Source: Paludisphaera mucosa
Lineage (GTDB): Bacteria > Planctomycetota > Planctomycetia > Isosphaerales > Isosphaeraceae
Length of the DNA: 64,000 nucleotides
Direction: 5' to 3'
Assembly: GCF_029589435.1 (NCBI RefSeq)
Contig: NZ_JARRAG010000002.1
Coordinates: forward strand, 1-64,000
In this document: one piece after another, positions 1 through 7,858 of the stretch
Layout: each line of letters opens with the position of its first letter
Position numbering within the stretch: position 1 is the first letter of the stretch
Notes under the pieces: model-generated
Told to the model about the DNA's origin: nothing
The model's input: the letters and a program-made list of their open reading frames with translations, nothing else
The model's database searches: none
Translations under genes and position numbers: made by a program

Positions 1-150
1 GGGTGTAGATCTCGGTGGTCGCCGTATCATGGCCGCGCCCGAGCCGGCCCCGCCGCCGAGCCCGAAGCCGCCCCGACCCCCGTCGAGGCCCCGGCCGAAG
101 CCGCCCCGACGCCCGACGAGGCCCCGGCCCCGGCCGGCGAAGGCGCCTGA
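1..150 (+). CDS. rpsB: 30S ribosomal protein S2, C-terminal tail (partial)
   Basis: An open frame enters from the left edge and ends at a TGA at 148-150, 155 bases before tsf. Its last 30 residues are an Ala/Pro/Glu-rich acidic tail (repeats of the type EAAPTPVEAP), as often seen on extended planctomycete ribosomal proteins. The assignment to S2 rests mainly on the conserved rpsB-tsf-pyrH-frr order, because no S2 core is visible. The first 15 codons of this frame look non-coding, while the next frame reads GVDLGGRRIMAAPEPA there. A one-base slip near 45-55 would join the two, so the frame near the window edge is uncertain. Confidence 0.4.
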   Translation, partial: GCRSRWSPYHGRARAGPAAEPEAAPTPVEAPAEAAPTPDEAPAPAGEGA

Positions 151-305
151 TCCGTCGGGACGTCGCGCCCCCCGCGCCCGGGAACGCCCCGGCGCGGGGC
201 GGCGCCGCCGACGTCCCGCCCCCGCACGCCGCGACCGGGCCGGCCGCCCGACACCGCATCAAGACATCAGACATTCGACATACGAACGCCAGAGGAGAGA
301 TTTCG

Positions 306-902
306 ATGGCCGCGATCACGGCTCAGGCTGTCAACGAGTTCCGCAAGAAGACCGGGCTGGGCCTGATGGAGTGCAAGAAGCTCCTGACCGAAGCCGACGG
401 CGACCTCGCCAAGGCCGAGACCCTGGCCAAGGAGCGCGGGCTCAAGCAGGCCGAGCTCCGCGCCGGCCGCGCCGCCAAGGCCGGCCGCGTCGAGGCGTAC
501 ATCCACCACGACTCCAAGTCGGGCGTCCTGGTCGAGCTGAACTGCGAGACCGACTTCGTCGCCCGCAACGACGAGTTCAAGCAGCTCGCCAAGGACCTCG
601 CCCTGCACGTCATGGCGTCCAACCCGAAGTACGTCCGCCGCGAGGACGTGCCCGAAGAGGCCGTCGCCGAGCAGAAGCGGATCTTCATGAGCCAGGTCGG
701 CGACAAGCCGGTCAACATCCAGGAGAAGATCGCCACGGGCAAGCTCGACTCGTGGTACGCCGAGTCGGTCCTGATGGACCAGCCGTTCATCCGCGACGAC
801 TCGAAGAGCGTCAAGGACGTGATCATCGCCGTCAACGCCCGGACCGGCGAGAACATCTCGGTCGCCCGCTTCGCCCGCTTCATCGTCGGCGAGGAGCGCT
901 GA
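306..902 (+). CDS. tsf: Elongation factor Ts
   Basis: EF-Ts is the cytosolic nucleotide exchange factor that releases GDP from EF-Tu during translation. The 198-residue product is the short type (Thermus-like length, shorter than E. coli). The N-terminal UBA-like part carries [12 protein letters not shown] near residue 16, and the signature [11 protein letters not shown] starts at residue 79. The ATG at 306 was chosen because AGGAGAG lies just upstream at about 292-298 and the family N-terminus ([17 protein letters not shown]) begins there; the same frame is open further upstream but that part is low-complexity. It sits between rpsB and pyrH in the usual bacterial order. Confidence 0.97.
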   Translation: MAAITAQAVNEFRKKTGLGLMECKKLLTEADGDLAKAETLAKERGLKQAELRAGRAAKAGRVEAYIHHDSKSGVLVELNCETDFVARNDEFKQLAKDLALHVMASNPKYVRREDVPEEAVAEQKRIFMSQVGDKPVNIQEKIATGKLDSWYAESVLMDQPFIRDDSKSVKDVIIAVNARTGENISVARFARFIVGEER

Positions 903-917
903 GCCGCCCCCCTCGAC

Positions 918-950
918 GCGTCGGACGCGAGCCGCCCTCGCGTCCGACGC
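918..950 (+). terminator. Strong hairpin between tsf and pyrH
   Basis: GCGTCGGACGCGAG and its exact complement form a 14-bp perfect stem around a 5-base loop (CCGCC). No T-run follows, so this is either an intrinsic terminator of the GC-rich, U-poor kind, an attenuator, or an mRNA-stabilising hairpin between tsf and pyrH. Confidence 0.6.
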
Positions 951-1017
951 GGCCCTCACTCCCCGCCCCCGAGGTCGGACGGACCCGCCGCGTCGCATCG
1001 CAACGAAGGGACAGGAC

Positions 1018-1794
1018 ATGGACTCCAGCGTCTCGACCGGGAAGCCCGCCTTCCGCCGCATCCTCCTGAAGCTCTCGGGCGAAGGCTTCTGCCGCCCCGG
1101 CGAGGGGGGCATCAGCGTCGAGGAGGTCAGCCGGATCGCCAGGCAGGTCTCGCGGGTCGCCTCGCTCGGCGTCGAGATCGCCGTGGTCGTCGGCGGCGGC
1201 AACATCCTCCGCGGAGCGCAGCTCAGCCGGGGCTCCGACGTCATCAAGGAGGCCACCGCCCACTACATGGGCATGACGGCCACCGTCATCAACGGCCTCG
1301 CCCTCCAGGACGCCCTGGAACACCAGGGCTGCGAGACCCGCCTGCTGACGACGATCCGCATGGACGAGATCGCCGAGCCGTTCATCCGCCGCCGCGCCCT
1401 CTCGCACCTGGCCAAGGGCCGGATCGTCGTGCTGGCGACCGGCACCGGCAGCCCCTTCGTGACCACCGACACCGCCGCCGCCCTCCGCGGCAAGGAGCTG
1501 GGCGTCGAGGTCCTGATGAAGGCCACCCGGGTCGACGGCGTCTACTCGGCCGACCCCGAGAAGAACCCCCACGCCATCCTCTACGAGTCGCTGACCTACG
1601 ACCAGGTGCTCCGCGACGAGCTGAAGGTCATGGACATGACGGCCATCGGCATGTGCATGGAGAACCGCCTGCCGATCCTCGTCTTCAACTTCAAGAAGGA
1701 CGGCAACATCGAACGCGCCGTCTGCGGCGAGCCCCTCGGCACCTGGGTCGCCGCCAAGTCCCGCCCCCGCGCCGGCGCCGCCGCCGACGCCTGA
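1018..1794 (+). CDS. pyrH: Uridylate kinase (UMP kinase)
   Basis: This cytosolic amino-acid-kinase-fold enzyme phosphorylates UMP to UDP with ATP in pyrimidine nucleotide synthesis. The 258-residue product shows LKLSGEGF near residue 18 (phosphate binding), [10 protein letters not shown] near 57-66, and a C-terminal nucleotide-binding region with TDTAAALRG and VYSADPEKN. The ATG at 1018 follows AAGGGACAGG. A Pro/Ala-rich tail of about 15 residues extends past the usual end. It lies between tsf and frr, the standard bacterial arrangement. Confidence 0.97.
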   Translation: MDSSVSTGKPAFRRILLKLSGEGFCRPGEGGISVEEVSRIARQVSRVASLGVEIAVVVGGGNILRGAQLSRGSDVIKEATAHYMGMTATVINGLALQDALEHQGCETRLLTTIRMDEIAEPFIRRRALSHLAKGRIVVLATGTGSPFVTTDTAAALRGKELGVEVLMKATRVDGVYSADPEKNPHAILYESLTYDQVLRDELKVMDMTAIGMCMENRLPILVFNFKKDGNIERAVCGEPLGTWVAAKSRPRAGAAADA

Positions 1795-1932
1795 GGCGCC
1801 CCGGGGCCTTTTCCGGACGCCCGGGCCGCGGTTAAGATGATCCCGCGACCGTCCGGTCCGCCCCGCCCCGCCCCCCCGATCGGATCCGATTCGATCCCAA
1901 CGCGACCGCCGCCAAGCCAGGGAGTCGTCCCG

Positions 1933-2493
1933 ATGAGCATCGAAGAAATCGTCCTGGAAGCCGAAGATCGGATGGAGAAGAGCGTCACCCTCCTGACCGA
2001 CCAGCTCCGCGGCATCCGCACCGGCCGGGCCAACGTCGGCCTCGTCGAGTCGGTCCGCGTCGAGTACTACGGCTCCTTCACGCCGCTCAAGCAGCTCGCC
2101 AACCTGAGCACGCCCGAGCCCCAGCAGATCCTGATCCGCCCCTTCGACCCGTCCGTCGTCGGCGACATCGTCAAGGCCATCCAGACCAGCGACCTGGGCC
2201 TGACCCCCAACTCCGACGGCAAGGCCGTCCGCCTGAACATCCCGCCGCTCTCGGTCGAGAACCGCAAGAAGCTCGTCGGCCGCGTGAAGGACCTGGCCGA
2301 GGAGGCCCGCGTCTCCATCCGCAACATCCGCCGCGACGCCAACAAGCAGGCCGACGTGGAGCAGACCGACAAGATCCTCACCGAGGACGACGTCGCCTCG
2401 TGCAAGGACGAGATCCAGGGCCTCACCAAGAAGTTCGAGGGCAAGGTCAACGACCTGGCCGAGAGGAAGTCGGGCGAGATCATGGAGTTCTGA
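1933..2493 (+). CDS. frr: Ribosome recycling factor
   Basis: RRF works with EF-G to split the post-termination ribosome. The product is 186 residues, the normal family length. It carries the typical MEKSVTLLTDQLRGIRTGRA segment (about residues 16-35) and a C-terminal triple-helix region with KKLVGRVKDLAEEARVSIRN. The frame is open for 32 codons upstream, but ATG 1933 gives the family N-terminus (MSIEEIVLEAEDRMEKS) and follows GGGAGTCG at about 1920. It closes the rpsB-tsf-pyrH-frr block. Confidence 0.97.
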   Translation: MSIEEIVLEAEDRMEKSVTLLTDQLRGIRTGRANVGLVESVRVEYYGSFTPLKQLANLSTPEPQQILIRPFDPSVVGDIVKAIQTSDLGLTPNSDGKAVRLNIPPLSVENRKKLVGRVKDLAEEARVSIRNIRRDANKQADVEQTDKILTEDDVASCKDEIQGLTKKFEGKVNDLAERKSGEIMEF

Positions 2494-2534
2494 CCCCCGC
2501 CCCCGCGCCTCGCCGCTTCTTCCCGACCGCCCTC

Positions 2535-2563
2535 TTGACCCACCGCCCCTCGGCCTCTATATT
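2535..2563 (+). promoter_or_regulatory. Sigma-70-type promoter for tRNA-Val
   Basis: TTGACC (2535-2540) and TATATT (2558-2563) are separated by exactly 17 bases and lie 35 bases upstream of the tRNA. The AT-rich -10 stands out in this GC-rich sequence. Transcription would start near 2570. Confidence 0.75.
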
Positions 2564-2598
2564 AGGTTTCCCCGGGGCGACTTGCTCCCCAAAACCCC

Positions 2599-2672
2599 GG
2601 GCGATTAGCTCAGTTGGCTAGAGCGCATGCTCGACACGCATGAGGTCACAGGTTCGAATCCTGTATCGCCCA
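2599..2672 (+). tRNA. tRNA-Val (anticodon GAC)
   Basis: A full cloverleaf can be drawn. The acceptor GGGCGAT pairs with ATCGCCC, followed by discriminator A at 2672. The D stem is GCTC/GAGC, the anticodon stem CATGC/GCATG, the variable loop AGGTC, and the T arm ACAGG-TTCGAAT-CCTGT. CCA is not encoded. The 7-base anticodon loop is TCGACAC, giving anticodon GAC for Val GUC/GUU. Position 33, almost always U, is C here. A broken integrase gene begins 97 bases downstream, so the tRNA 3' end is a plausible attachment site. Confidence 0.93.
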
Positions 2673-2734
2673 CTCCGTAACCTCCGCCTAAGGCTCACTT
2701 TCGAGCTTATCTACCGTTGCCAGGTGGTGCGGCC

Positions 2735-2756
2735 CAATTCGGTAATTACCGAATTG
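2735..2756. repeat. 22-bp perfect palindrome upstream of integrase
   Basis: Half-site CAATTCGGTAA is followed directly by its exact reverse complement. It lies between the tRNA-Val and the TTG start of the integrase remnant, in a locally AT-rich stretch. It could be an operator for the integrase, a recombinase or excisionase site, or a small terminator for the tRNA. The sequence does not decide between these. Confidence 0.6.
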
Positions 2757-2769
2757 AAGGCTGCCCACC

Positions 2770-3563
2770 TTGCACGCGAGAACTCTCCGGACCCCTTCCT
2801 GCAGGCTTCACAAGCCTAGCGGCCAGGCCGTCGCCACTCTGAACGGCCGAGACATTTATCTCGGGGCCCACGGCTCCGATGACAGCAAGCGGACGTATGA
2901 TCGGGTCGTCAGCGAATGGTTGACGAACGGCCGTGAGCCTGTGGACGCCGAGCCCATCACGGTGGTGGAATTGCTGGTCCGCTACCTGGCTCATGTCGAC
3001 GCCCGCTCTTCTTCGGGCGAGCCCGCCAGCATACGGCACGCGCTCAAGCCGGTCCGCGAACTGTACGACATGCTGCCCGCCGCCGACTTCGGCCCCCTGG
3101 CGCTCAAGGCGATCCGATCTCGCGTCATCGACTCCGGCAACTGCCGTTCGATGGTCAACCGACGCGTCCGGTCCATCGTCCGCATGTTCAAGTGGGGGGT
3201 CTCGGAGCAACTCGTCTCGGCTTCGACCTGGGAAACCTTCGCTCCGTCGAAGGCATCCGCCGGGGGACGGCGGGCGCCCGGGAATCCGCGCCGGTCAAGC
3301 CGGTCTCCGACGCCGTCGTCGAAGCGACCCTCCCCCACCTGCCCCGCCAGGTCCGGGCGATGGTCGAAATCCAGCGCCTGACCGGAGCCCGGCCGGGCGA
3401 AGTGTGCATGCTGCGCACGGCCGATCTGGCGACGTCAAGCAAGGTTTGCGATTACCGCCCCGTCAGCCACAGGACGGCCCATCACGGCAATACCCGGACA
3501 ATCTTCATCGGTCCGGCCGCTCAGGTGGCCTTAGCCCCCTGGCTCCGCTCCATCCCGACTGAG
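2770..3563 (+). pseudogene. Tyrosine-type integrase, frameshifted and truncated
   Basis: The first frame (TTG at 2770) encodes an N-terminal arm and core-binding domain (RLHKPSGQAVATLNGRDIYLG, then RYLAHVDARSSSGEPASIRHALKPV and a TWET segment). Near 3237 the homology moves to another frame (LRSVEGIRRG..., VEIQRLTGARPGEVCMLRTADL, with the first catalytic Arg in ARPGE). Adding one base at about 3237 restores T-W-E-T-L-R-S-V-E-G. The reading ends at LRSIPTERLF, where a TIR-flanked element begins, so the HxxR box and catalytic Tyr are missing. These integrases normally mediate site-specific recombination, often at tRNA genes. This copy cannot be active as read. Confidence 0.85.
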
Positions 3564-3818
3564 AGACTGTTCCAAAAGGTCGGTTGGATTCCCGTATCAC
3601 GGCCTTCCCCCCTCGCGGGGGAAGGCAGACCCCGCAGGGGTCGGATGAGGGGGACGACCAGCAAGGACGCCGTCGGAATTCGCGATCCGGCCTCTTCTTA
3701 AGGGAAGGGCCGCCTGCTCGTCTTCCCCCTCATCCGGCCGTTCCGGCCACCTTCCCCCGCAAGGGGGGAAGGCCGTCGGGAGGCGGGTCCCATCGGCCTT
3801 TCGGAACAGTCTCTCAGT
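3558..3818. mobile_element. MITE-like element with 16-bp terminal inverted repeats
   Basis: The left end ACTGAGAGACTGTTCC (3558-3573) recurs inverted at 3803-3818. Similarity continues inward (AAAAGG left, GAAAGG right after inversion). The 261-bp interior has no credible gene and consists of a palindromic repeat. CTGTTCCAAAAGG is identical to the inner part of one terminus of the IS at 6959-7858, so that transposase family could have moved it. It interrupts the integrase on the left and abuts the stop codon of a small pseudogene on the right. No clear target duplication is seen. Confidence 0.65.
3601..3774. repeat. Palindromic intergenic repeat, copy 1
   Basis: The left arm (3601-3654) is GGCCTTCCCCCCTCGCGGGGGAAGG-like: a CTTCCCC/GGGGAAG hairpin, a small ACCCC/GGGGT hairpin, then GGATGAGGGGGA. 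The right arm (3723-3774) is the inverted version (TCCCCCTCATCC, small GGCC hairpin, CCTTCCCCCGC, AAGGGGGGAAGGCC). The same layout recurs at 33508-33709. The outer stems are conserved while the small inner hairpin differs in sequence but keeps pairing. Confidence 0.8.
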
Positions 3819-4083
3819 ACTCGCTGGGCAGCAGGATCGTGGTCGATGACCTGTCGGCCTCCGTGATGATCCAGAACGACGTCCCGTCCTCCTTGTAGGC
3901 CGAGAGAATCCGAAACCCCTCCTTCACGGAACGCTCCTTCTCCTCCGCGTCCTCCGGCAGGACTTCGCCCCAGTCGCCAGAGACGTGGCGGGCCAGCAGG
4001 CCGCAGATTTGGCCGTGGTTCAGTAGGGCGGCGGCGCCAGGTGTGACGACGACCTAGCCGAGGGGGAATCTGGGTTGTGACAT
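3814..4083 (-). pseudogene. Small conserved protein (about 90 aa) with in-frame amber codon
   Basis: Read on the minus strand from ATG at 4083, the 90-codon frame gives MSQPRFPLG, then TAG at 4056-4054, then VVVTPGAAALLNHGQICG, LLARHVSGDWGEVLPEDAEE, KERSVKEGFRILSAYKEDGT, SFWIITEADRSSTTILLPSEY and a natural TGA. From memory it belongs to a family of about 90 residues with FPLGQ(I/V)VxTPGA at the start, a central RHxxGDWGE and a C-terminal ITEADRSxTTxLLPSEY. TAG stands where Gln (CAG) is expected, so one C-to-T change explains it. Function unknown. The stop codon lies inside the terminal repeat of the neighbouring MITE-like element. Confidence 0.75.
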
Positions 4084-4381
4084 GGGGTGCTCCTGCTCCG
4101 GTGGTTAATGAAGGTCAGTCCGCTCAAGCGGCCTGACCTTCTGCCATGCGGCGAGCAGGGAGAGGGAGATTTGCAAGGGGCGGCGGGCCGTCTGCACGGA
4201 GCTTTAGCGGAGGAAGATGGCCCGACGACTCGCGTAACCCTTGCAAAGCGGGGGAGGGAACGGACCCGCTTCTGCGATAGTGATCGAAGCCGCTTGCGGC
4301 CGAGACCCTTCAGGGGCTCGGTTCACGAGAGCACGGGCCGGAGGCATCGCCCTGGCCCGCAGTTTTTCGGAGGAGCTGGCG
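4084..4381. other. Non-coding stretch with one hairpin
   Basis: No credible gene is seen. AAGGTCAG (4111-4118) and CTGACCTT (4133-4140) form an 8-bp stem, with an inner CCGCT/AGCGG pairing. It may terminate transcription entering from the left or be a remnant repeat. The rest shows no conserved reading frame. Confidence 0.5.
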
Positions 4382-4436
4382 TTGACTCGATCACCGAGCC
4401 TGATAGATTTTAAAAACCAAATTTGGAATACCAAAT
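4382..4436 (+). promoter_or_regulatory. Promoter and likely BlaI-type operator
   Basis: TTGACT (4382-4387) and TAGATT (4404-4409) are 16 bases apart. Just downstream, over the expected start point, is the perfect 10-bp palindrome CCAAATTTGG (4417-4426), followed by another CCAAAT at 4431-4436. A dimeric winged-helix repressor of the BlaI family commonly binds such a site over its own promoter. The exact operator differs from the classical TACA/TGTA bla operator, so its use here is inferred. Confidence 0.65.
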
Positions 4437-4454
4437 CGGCCAGGGGAGACCGGC

Positions 4455-4838
4455 ATGGGACGCCCGCCAGCGAAAGACCTGACGGACCGGGAACTCGAAG
4501 TCATGCAGGCCTTCTGGGGCTACGACGACGCCACGGCGGCGGAGGCTCGCGATCGCCTAGCCGGGTCGGGGCTCGACAGGACATACGTGACGATCGCCAA
4601 CCTCGTGCGGGGGCTGGCCGACAAGGGATTTCTGCGACAGATTAACGATGACAAGCCCTTCCGCTACCGGGCCATCCGGTCGTACGAGGAGATATCCGGA
4701 CGCATCCTGAGCGACCTGGTCCATCGCGTCTTTCGCGGTTCCCGCGCCCAGTTGCTGAAGCAGCTCGTGGAACAACGCGCCTTGACGGATGAGGAACGCG
4801 ACATGCTTCGCGAAGTCTTGAAGGAGCGAGGACGATGA
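4455..4838 (+). CDS. BlaI/MecI/CopY family transcriptional repressor
   Basis: A 127-residue winged-helix DNA-binding repressor. LTDRELEVMQAFW (about 9-21) begins the family's wHTH, TYVTIANLVRGLADKGFL (36-53) holds the recognition helix, and FRYRAIRSYEEISGRILSDLVHRVFRG leads into the C-terminal dimerisation helices. These proteins repress operons with an M56 sensor protease and are inactivated by cleavage. Here the M56 gene follows with an ATGA overlap. The ATG at 4455 follows AGGGGAG. It probably represses itself through the palindrome 29 bases upstream. Confidence 0.93.
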   Translation: MGRPPAKDLTDRELEVMQAFWGYDDATAAEARDRLAGSGLDRTYVTIANLVRGLADKGFLRQINDDKPFRYRAIRSYEEISGRILSDLVHRVFRGSRAQLLKQLVEQRALTDEERDMLREVLKERGR

Positions 4839-6958
4839 CGGATCTCGGCTTGATGCTGGCCTGGTCCGCGGTCCAGGCTTCGCTCGTGCTGGCGACGACC
4901 GCGGCGATCTACCTTCGTGCTTCCCGACGAAGCCCGGCGTCGGGCGCCTGGGCCGCCTCGCTGGGCCTGGGCCTCGCCTTGGCTGTCGGGCTGCTGTCGA
5001 TGGCCATGCGGACCCGGGCGTCTTCGCCGACGCCTATCGCCGACGTGAATGTCCCGCCCGCCGTGAACGCGAGCTCGGCCCGCGGCGTCGCCGACCCCGC
5101 GCCGCAGGCCTTCTCCGGCGACCGTCGGCCGTTGCTATCCAGCATCCGCGAGGCGTGGAGTCACCTCGATCGGACGGCGGCGGCCCCTGCGGACATCTGC
5201 CGTAGCTGGGCCTCCATGCTGGCCGTCGTCGGGCTGGCAGGTATCGCCTGCGGAGTGCTCCGGCTGCTCGCCGGGCTATGGGCCGTCCATCTCGTCAGGG
5301 TGCGGAGCCGTCGGGTGGACGACGCCGAGCTGTTGCGTCTCCTCTCGGAGGTACGATCCGAGATGTTATGCAAGAAGCGGGTCGAGTTCCGCGAATCCGC
5401 CGAACTGACCGCCCCGGCCACGGCGGGATGGCGCAGCGCCGTGATCCTGCTGCCCGATGACTGGCGGTCGTGGGACGAGGACGCGCGTCGGGCCGTACTG
5501 TCGCATGAACTGGCCCATATCCTTCGCGAGGATTACATCACCGGGGTCGTGGCGCGTGCCGCCCAGGCCCTGTACTTCTACAACCCCCTCGTCCACTGGT
5601 TGGCCGCCCGCCTCCGGTTGGAGCAGGAGTTGGCCGCCGACGCCCTTGGGGCGAAGTTCTCGGGCGGGAACGATCGGTATTTGCACAGCTTGTCTCGACT
5701 GGCTCTTCGACAGGACGGACGTCCCCCATGCTGGCCGGCCAGGGCGTTCCTGCCGGTGAAGGGGACCTTGATCAGGAGGATCGACATGTTGCGTGACGAG
5801 AAGAAATCTCCGTGCCGCCCCTGGGCGGGTCTGCATCGGGCGTCGGCGGCCTCGCTTATGCTCTCCGCGGCGATCGTCGCCTCGCTGCTGCACGGGCCGG
5901 CCCGTGCGGACGACCGCGACGGCCAGCCCTTCGCGGACGCGGCGCGGCGAGCGGCCGAGCCGTTCGACCTGTCGTACGTCATGGACGAGGATTCGCAGAG
6001 CTTCGTCGCGTTCCGCCCCGCGGCCGCCTTTCAGCTCGCCGGCATGGAGCTCTACCGCACCATGCTGAACCTGGCGATCGGCCAGCAGTGGGCGCTCGCG
6101 GCGAACCAATTCAAGTTCGACCCGACCAAGCCCGGCCAGACCGCCCCGAAGGTCGAGATGTTCGAGCAGGTCACGGCCGACATACGAATTGCTCGGGTGG
6201 ACGGCCCGAAGCCGAACGGGCGGATCTTCGTCACCAGGCTCACGTGCAGGACGGCCGAACCGGTGGACTGGAAGGCCGTCTTCCGGCTGTTCGGGGCGGT
6301 CGTCTCAGAGGTCCGCGACGGGAACGGATCTTATTTCCGCGTGACGAATTTGCCGACCAAACTCGACGCGTTCTTCTTCTGCCCCGACGAGCGGACCCTG
6401 GTGGTTTCCGGAGAGGAGCGTCCCGCCGATTCGGAGAAACGAATGCTCAAGCTCCTCCATCGCGATCGGGCCGCCGCACCGCCCACTTCCGTGTTCGCGC
6501 AGGGGAAGGATTGGGACCGGCTGCTCGGCGGCCTCTTGGTGGTCGGCCTCGACAACCGCGGCGGGAAGCTGACGAAGGTCTTCCGGACTGACGACCCGAC
6601 GGACTTCGATATCGACCCCGTCCCCGCGTTCGAGCACGCCGACCTCTGGGCGATCGGACTCGAGGACGACGAACAGATCCGATTCCGGGCCGTCGGGACG
6701 TGCCCGGATGCTGAAGCGAGCGGCTCGACCGTCCGGGCGGTTACGGACATCTTCGACCAGGTAAGACGACAGATCGAGGCGCATGCGCCGTCGAAGACTC
6801 CCCTTCGGCCCGAGGTGACGAAAGCGGAGCAGATGACCCGGGAGTTCTTCAGGAATACGCAGGTCACCGGCGAGGGTCGTTCGGTCCTCCTGCAATCCAC
6901 CGGCGCCGGGTCGCTGGCCGACCTCGCCTGGCTGTTCGCCGCCGGGGTCGTCAACTGA
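4835..6958 (+). CDS. M56 family (BlaR1-type) membrane metalloprotease with unusual sensor region
   Basis: This is a 707-residue inner-membrane zinc protease paired with the preceding repressor. Hydrophobic segments lie near residues 4-27, 41-58, 128-153 and 332-350. The cytoplasmic protease domain carries HELAH at residues 224-228, followed by EQELAADALGAKF with the likely third ligand. In BlaR1/MecR1 this domain cleaves the repressor when the outer sensor is acylated. The C-terminal part (about 355-707) shows no recognisable penicillin-binding sensor and is rich in beta-type sequence, so the signal may not be a beta-lactam. The natural stop TGA is the target duplication of an IS, so the protein remains full length. 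Confidence 0.9.
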   Translation: MTDLGLMLAWSAVQASLVLATTAAIYLRASRRSPASGAWAASLGLGLALAVGLLSMAMRTRASSPTPIADVNVPPAVNASSARGVADPAPQAFSGDRRPLLSSIREAWSHLDRTAAAPADICRSWASMLAVVGLAGIACGVLRLLAGLWAVHLVRVRSRRVDDAELLRLLSEVRSEMLCKKRVEFRESAELTAPATAGWRSAVILLPDDWRSWDEDARRAVLSHELAHILREDYITGVVARAAQALYFYNPLVHWLAARLRLEQELAADALGAKFSGGNDRYLHSLSRLALRQDGRPPCWPARAFLPVKGTLIRRIDMLRDEKKSPCRPWAGLHRASAASLMLSAAIVASLLHGPARADDRDGQPFADAARRAAEPFDLSYVMDEDSQSFVAFRPAAAFQLAGMELYRTMLNLAIGQQWALAANQFKFDPTKPGQTAPKVEMFEQVTADIRIARVDGPKPNGRIFVTRLTCRTAEPVDWKAVFRLFGAVVSEVRDGNGSYFRVTNLPTKLDAFFFCPDERTLVVSGEERPADSEKRMLKLLHRDRAAAPPTSVFAQGKDWDRLLGGLLVVGLDNRGGKLTKVFRTDDPTDFDIDPVPAFEHADLWAIGLEDDEQIRFRAVGTCPDAEASGSTVRAVTDIFDQVRRQIEAHAPSKTPLRPEVTKAEQMTREFFRNTQVTGEGRSVLLQSTGAGSLADLAWLFAAGVVN

Positions 6959-7858
6959 GAGTCTGTTCCATAAGGCTTAAGCGGCCGCCTTGGGCGGCCG
7001 CTTGAAGCGGAATTTCTTTCGACCGCGCGGCGGGCTGGCTCGGCGGACCATCCTATGGATCGCGCTGAGCTTCACCATCGCCGCGCTGGTCGTCGCCAGC
7101 CTCTCGAGGTCGCGGACCAACCGCCGCAGGCGGAGCATGCAGCCGAACGTCTGCTCCACCGCCCAACGCTTCTTCAGCGGCTTGAACCCGATCGCCCCCT
7201 CCGGCTTCGACGAGATCTCCAGCCGCAGGCGGCGTTGTCCCGCCAGCCATTCGTCCAGCTTGTTGTTGCGATACTTCCGGTCGGCCCACACGACCGACAG
7301 CCGCGGGAAGCTCGCCGCGGGCAGGCCGGCGAGCAGCCGCGGCGCCGTCGCCCCGTCGTCGGCGTTCGCCGCCGTCACCACCACGATCAGCAGCAGGCCC
7401 ACCGTGTCCGTGACGACATGCCGCTTCCGGCCCCGCACCATCTTCCCGCCGTCGACCCCGACCTACGCGCCGCCGGAGGCCGTCTTCGCCGACTGGCTGT
7501 CGATGCACGCGCCGCTCGGCGTCGGGTCGCGTCCCAGCTTCTTCCGGACCGCGACCCGCAGGGCCGCGACCAGGGAGTCCCAGGTCCCGTCGGACTCGAA
7601 GCGGCGGAAGAAGTTGTAGCAGGTCTTCCAGTGCGGGAGGTCGTGCGGCAGGGCCCGCCACGAGCAACCCTCGCGGTCGACGTACAGCAGGGCGTCCATC
7701 ACCTCGCGCATGTCGTACTTGCGCGGCCGCCCGCCGGGCTTCACACCGGGGGTCAGCGGCGCGATGAGCCGCCATTGCGCATCGGTCAGGTCGCTGGGGT
7801 AGGGCTTGCGTTCCATCCCGTCAGGTTACGTCGCCCGAACCCCTTTTGGAACAGACTC
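6959..7858 (-). mobile_element. IS5-like insertion sequence, 900 bp
   Basis: Terminal inverted repeats GAGTCTGTTCCATAAGG (left) and the complement of GAGTCTGTTCCAAAAGG (right) bound the element. TGA flanks it directly on both sides (6956-6958 and 7859-7861), a 3-base TNA duplication typical of IS5-family groups such as IS1031. It carries one transposase frame on the minus strand, broken by a stop codon. The insertion falls exactly on the stop codon of the M56 gene and duplicates it. Confidence 0.88.
6977..7816 (-). pseudogene. IS5-family DDE transposase interrupted by an amber codon
   Basis: A 279-codon frame starts at 7816 (MERKPYPSDLTDAQWRLIAP), includes the N-terminal DUF4096-like part (GGRPRKYDMREVMDALLYV, CSWRALPHDLPHW), and reaches IDSQSAKTASGGA. 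A TAG at 7465-7463 follows, and the same frame continues VGVDGGKMVRGRKRHVVTD. Catalytic residues are recognisable: D in IDSQS, D in VVWADRKYR, and E in RWAVEQTFG. Only the amber codon prevents a complete protein. The two halves could be made separately only if ATG 7441 is used. The 3' end forms a GCGGCCGCC/GGCGGCCGC hairpin that could terminate transcription. Confidence 0.85.

Noticed and set aside
7441-7816. Programmed frameshift producing the IS5-type OrfAB transposase
   Set aside because: Both parts are in the same frame and are split by TAG, so a frameshift would not join them.
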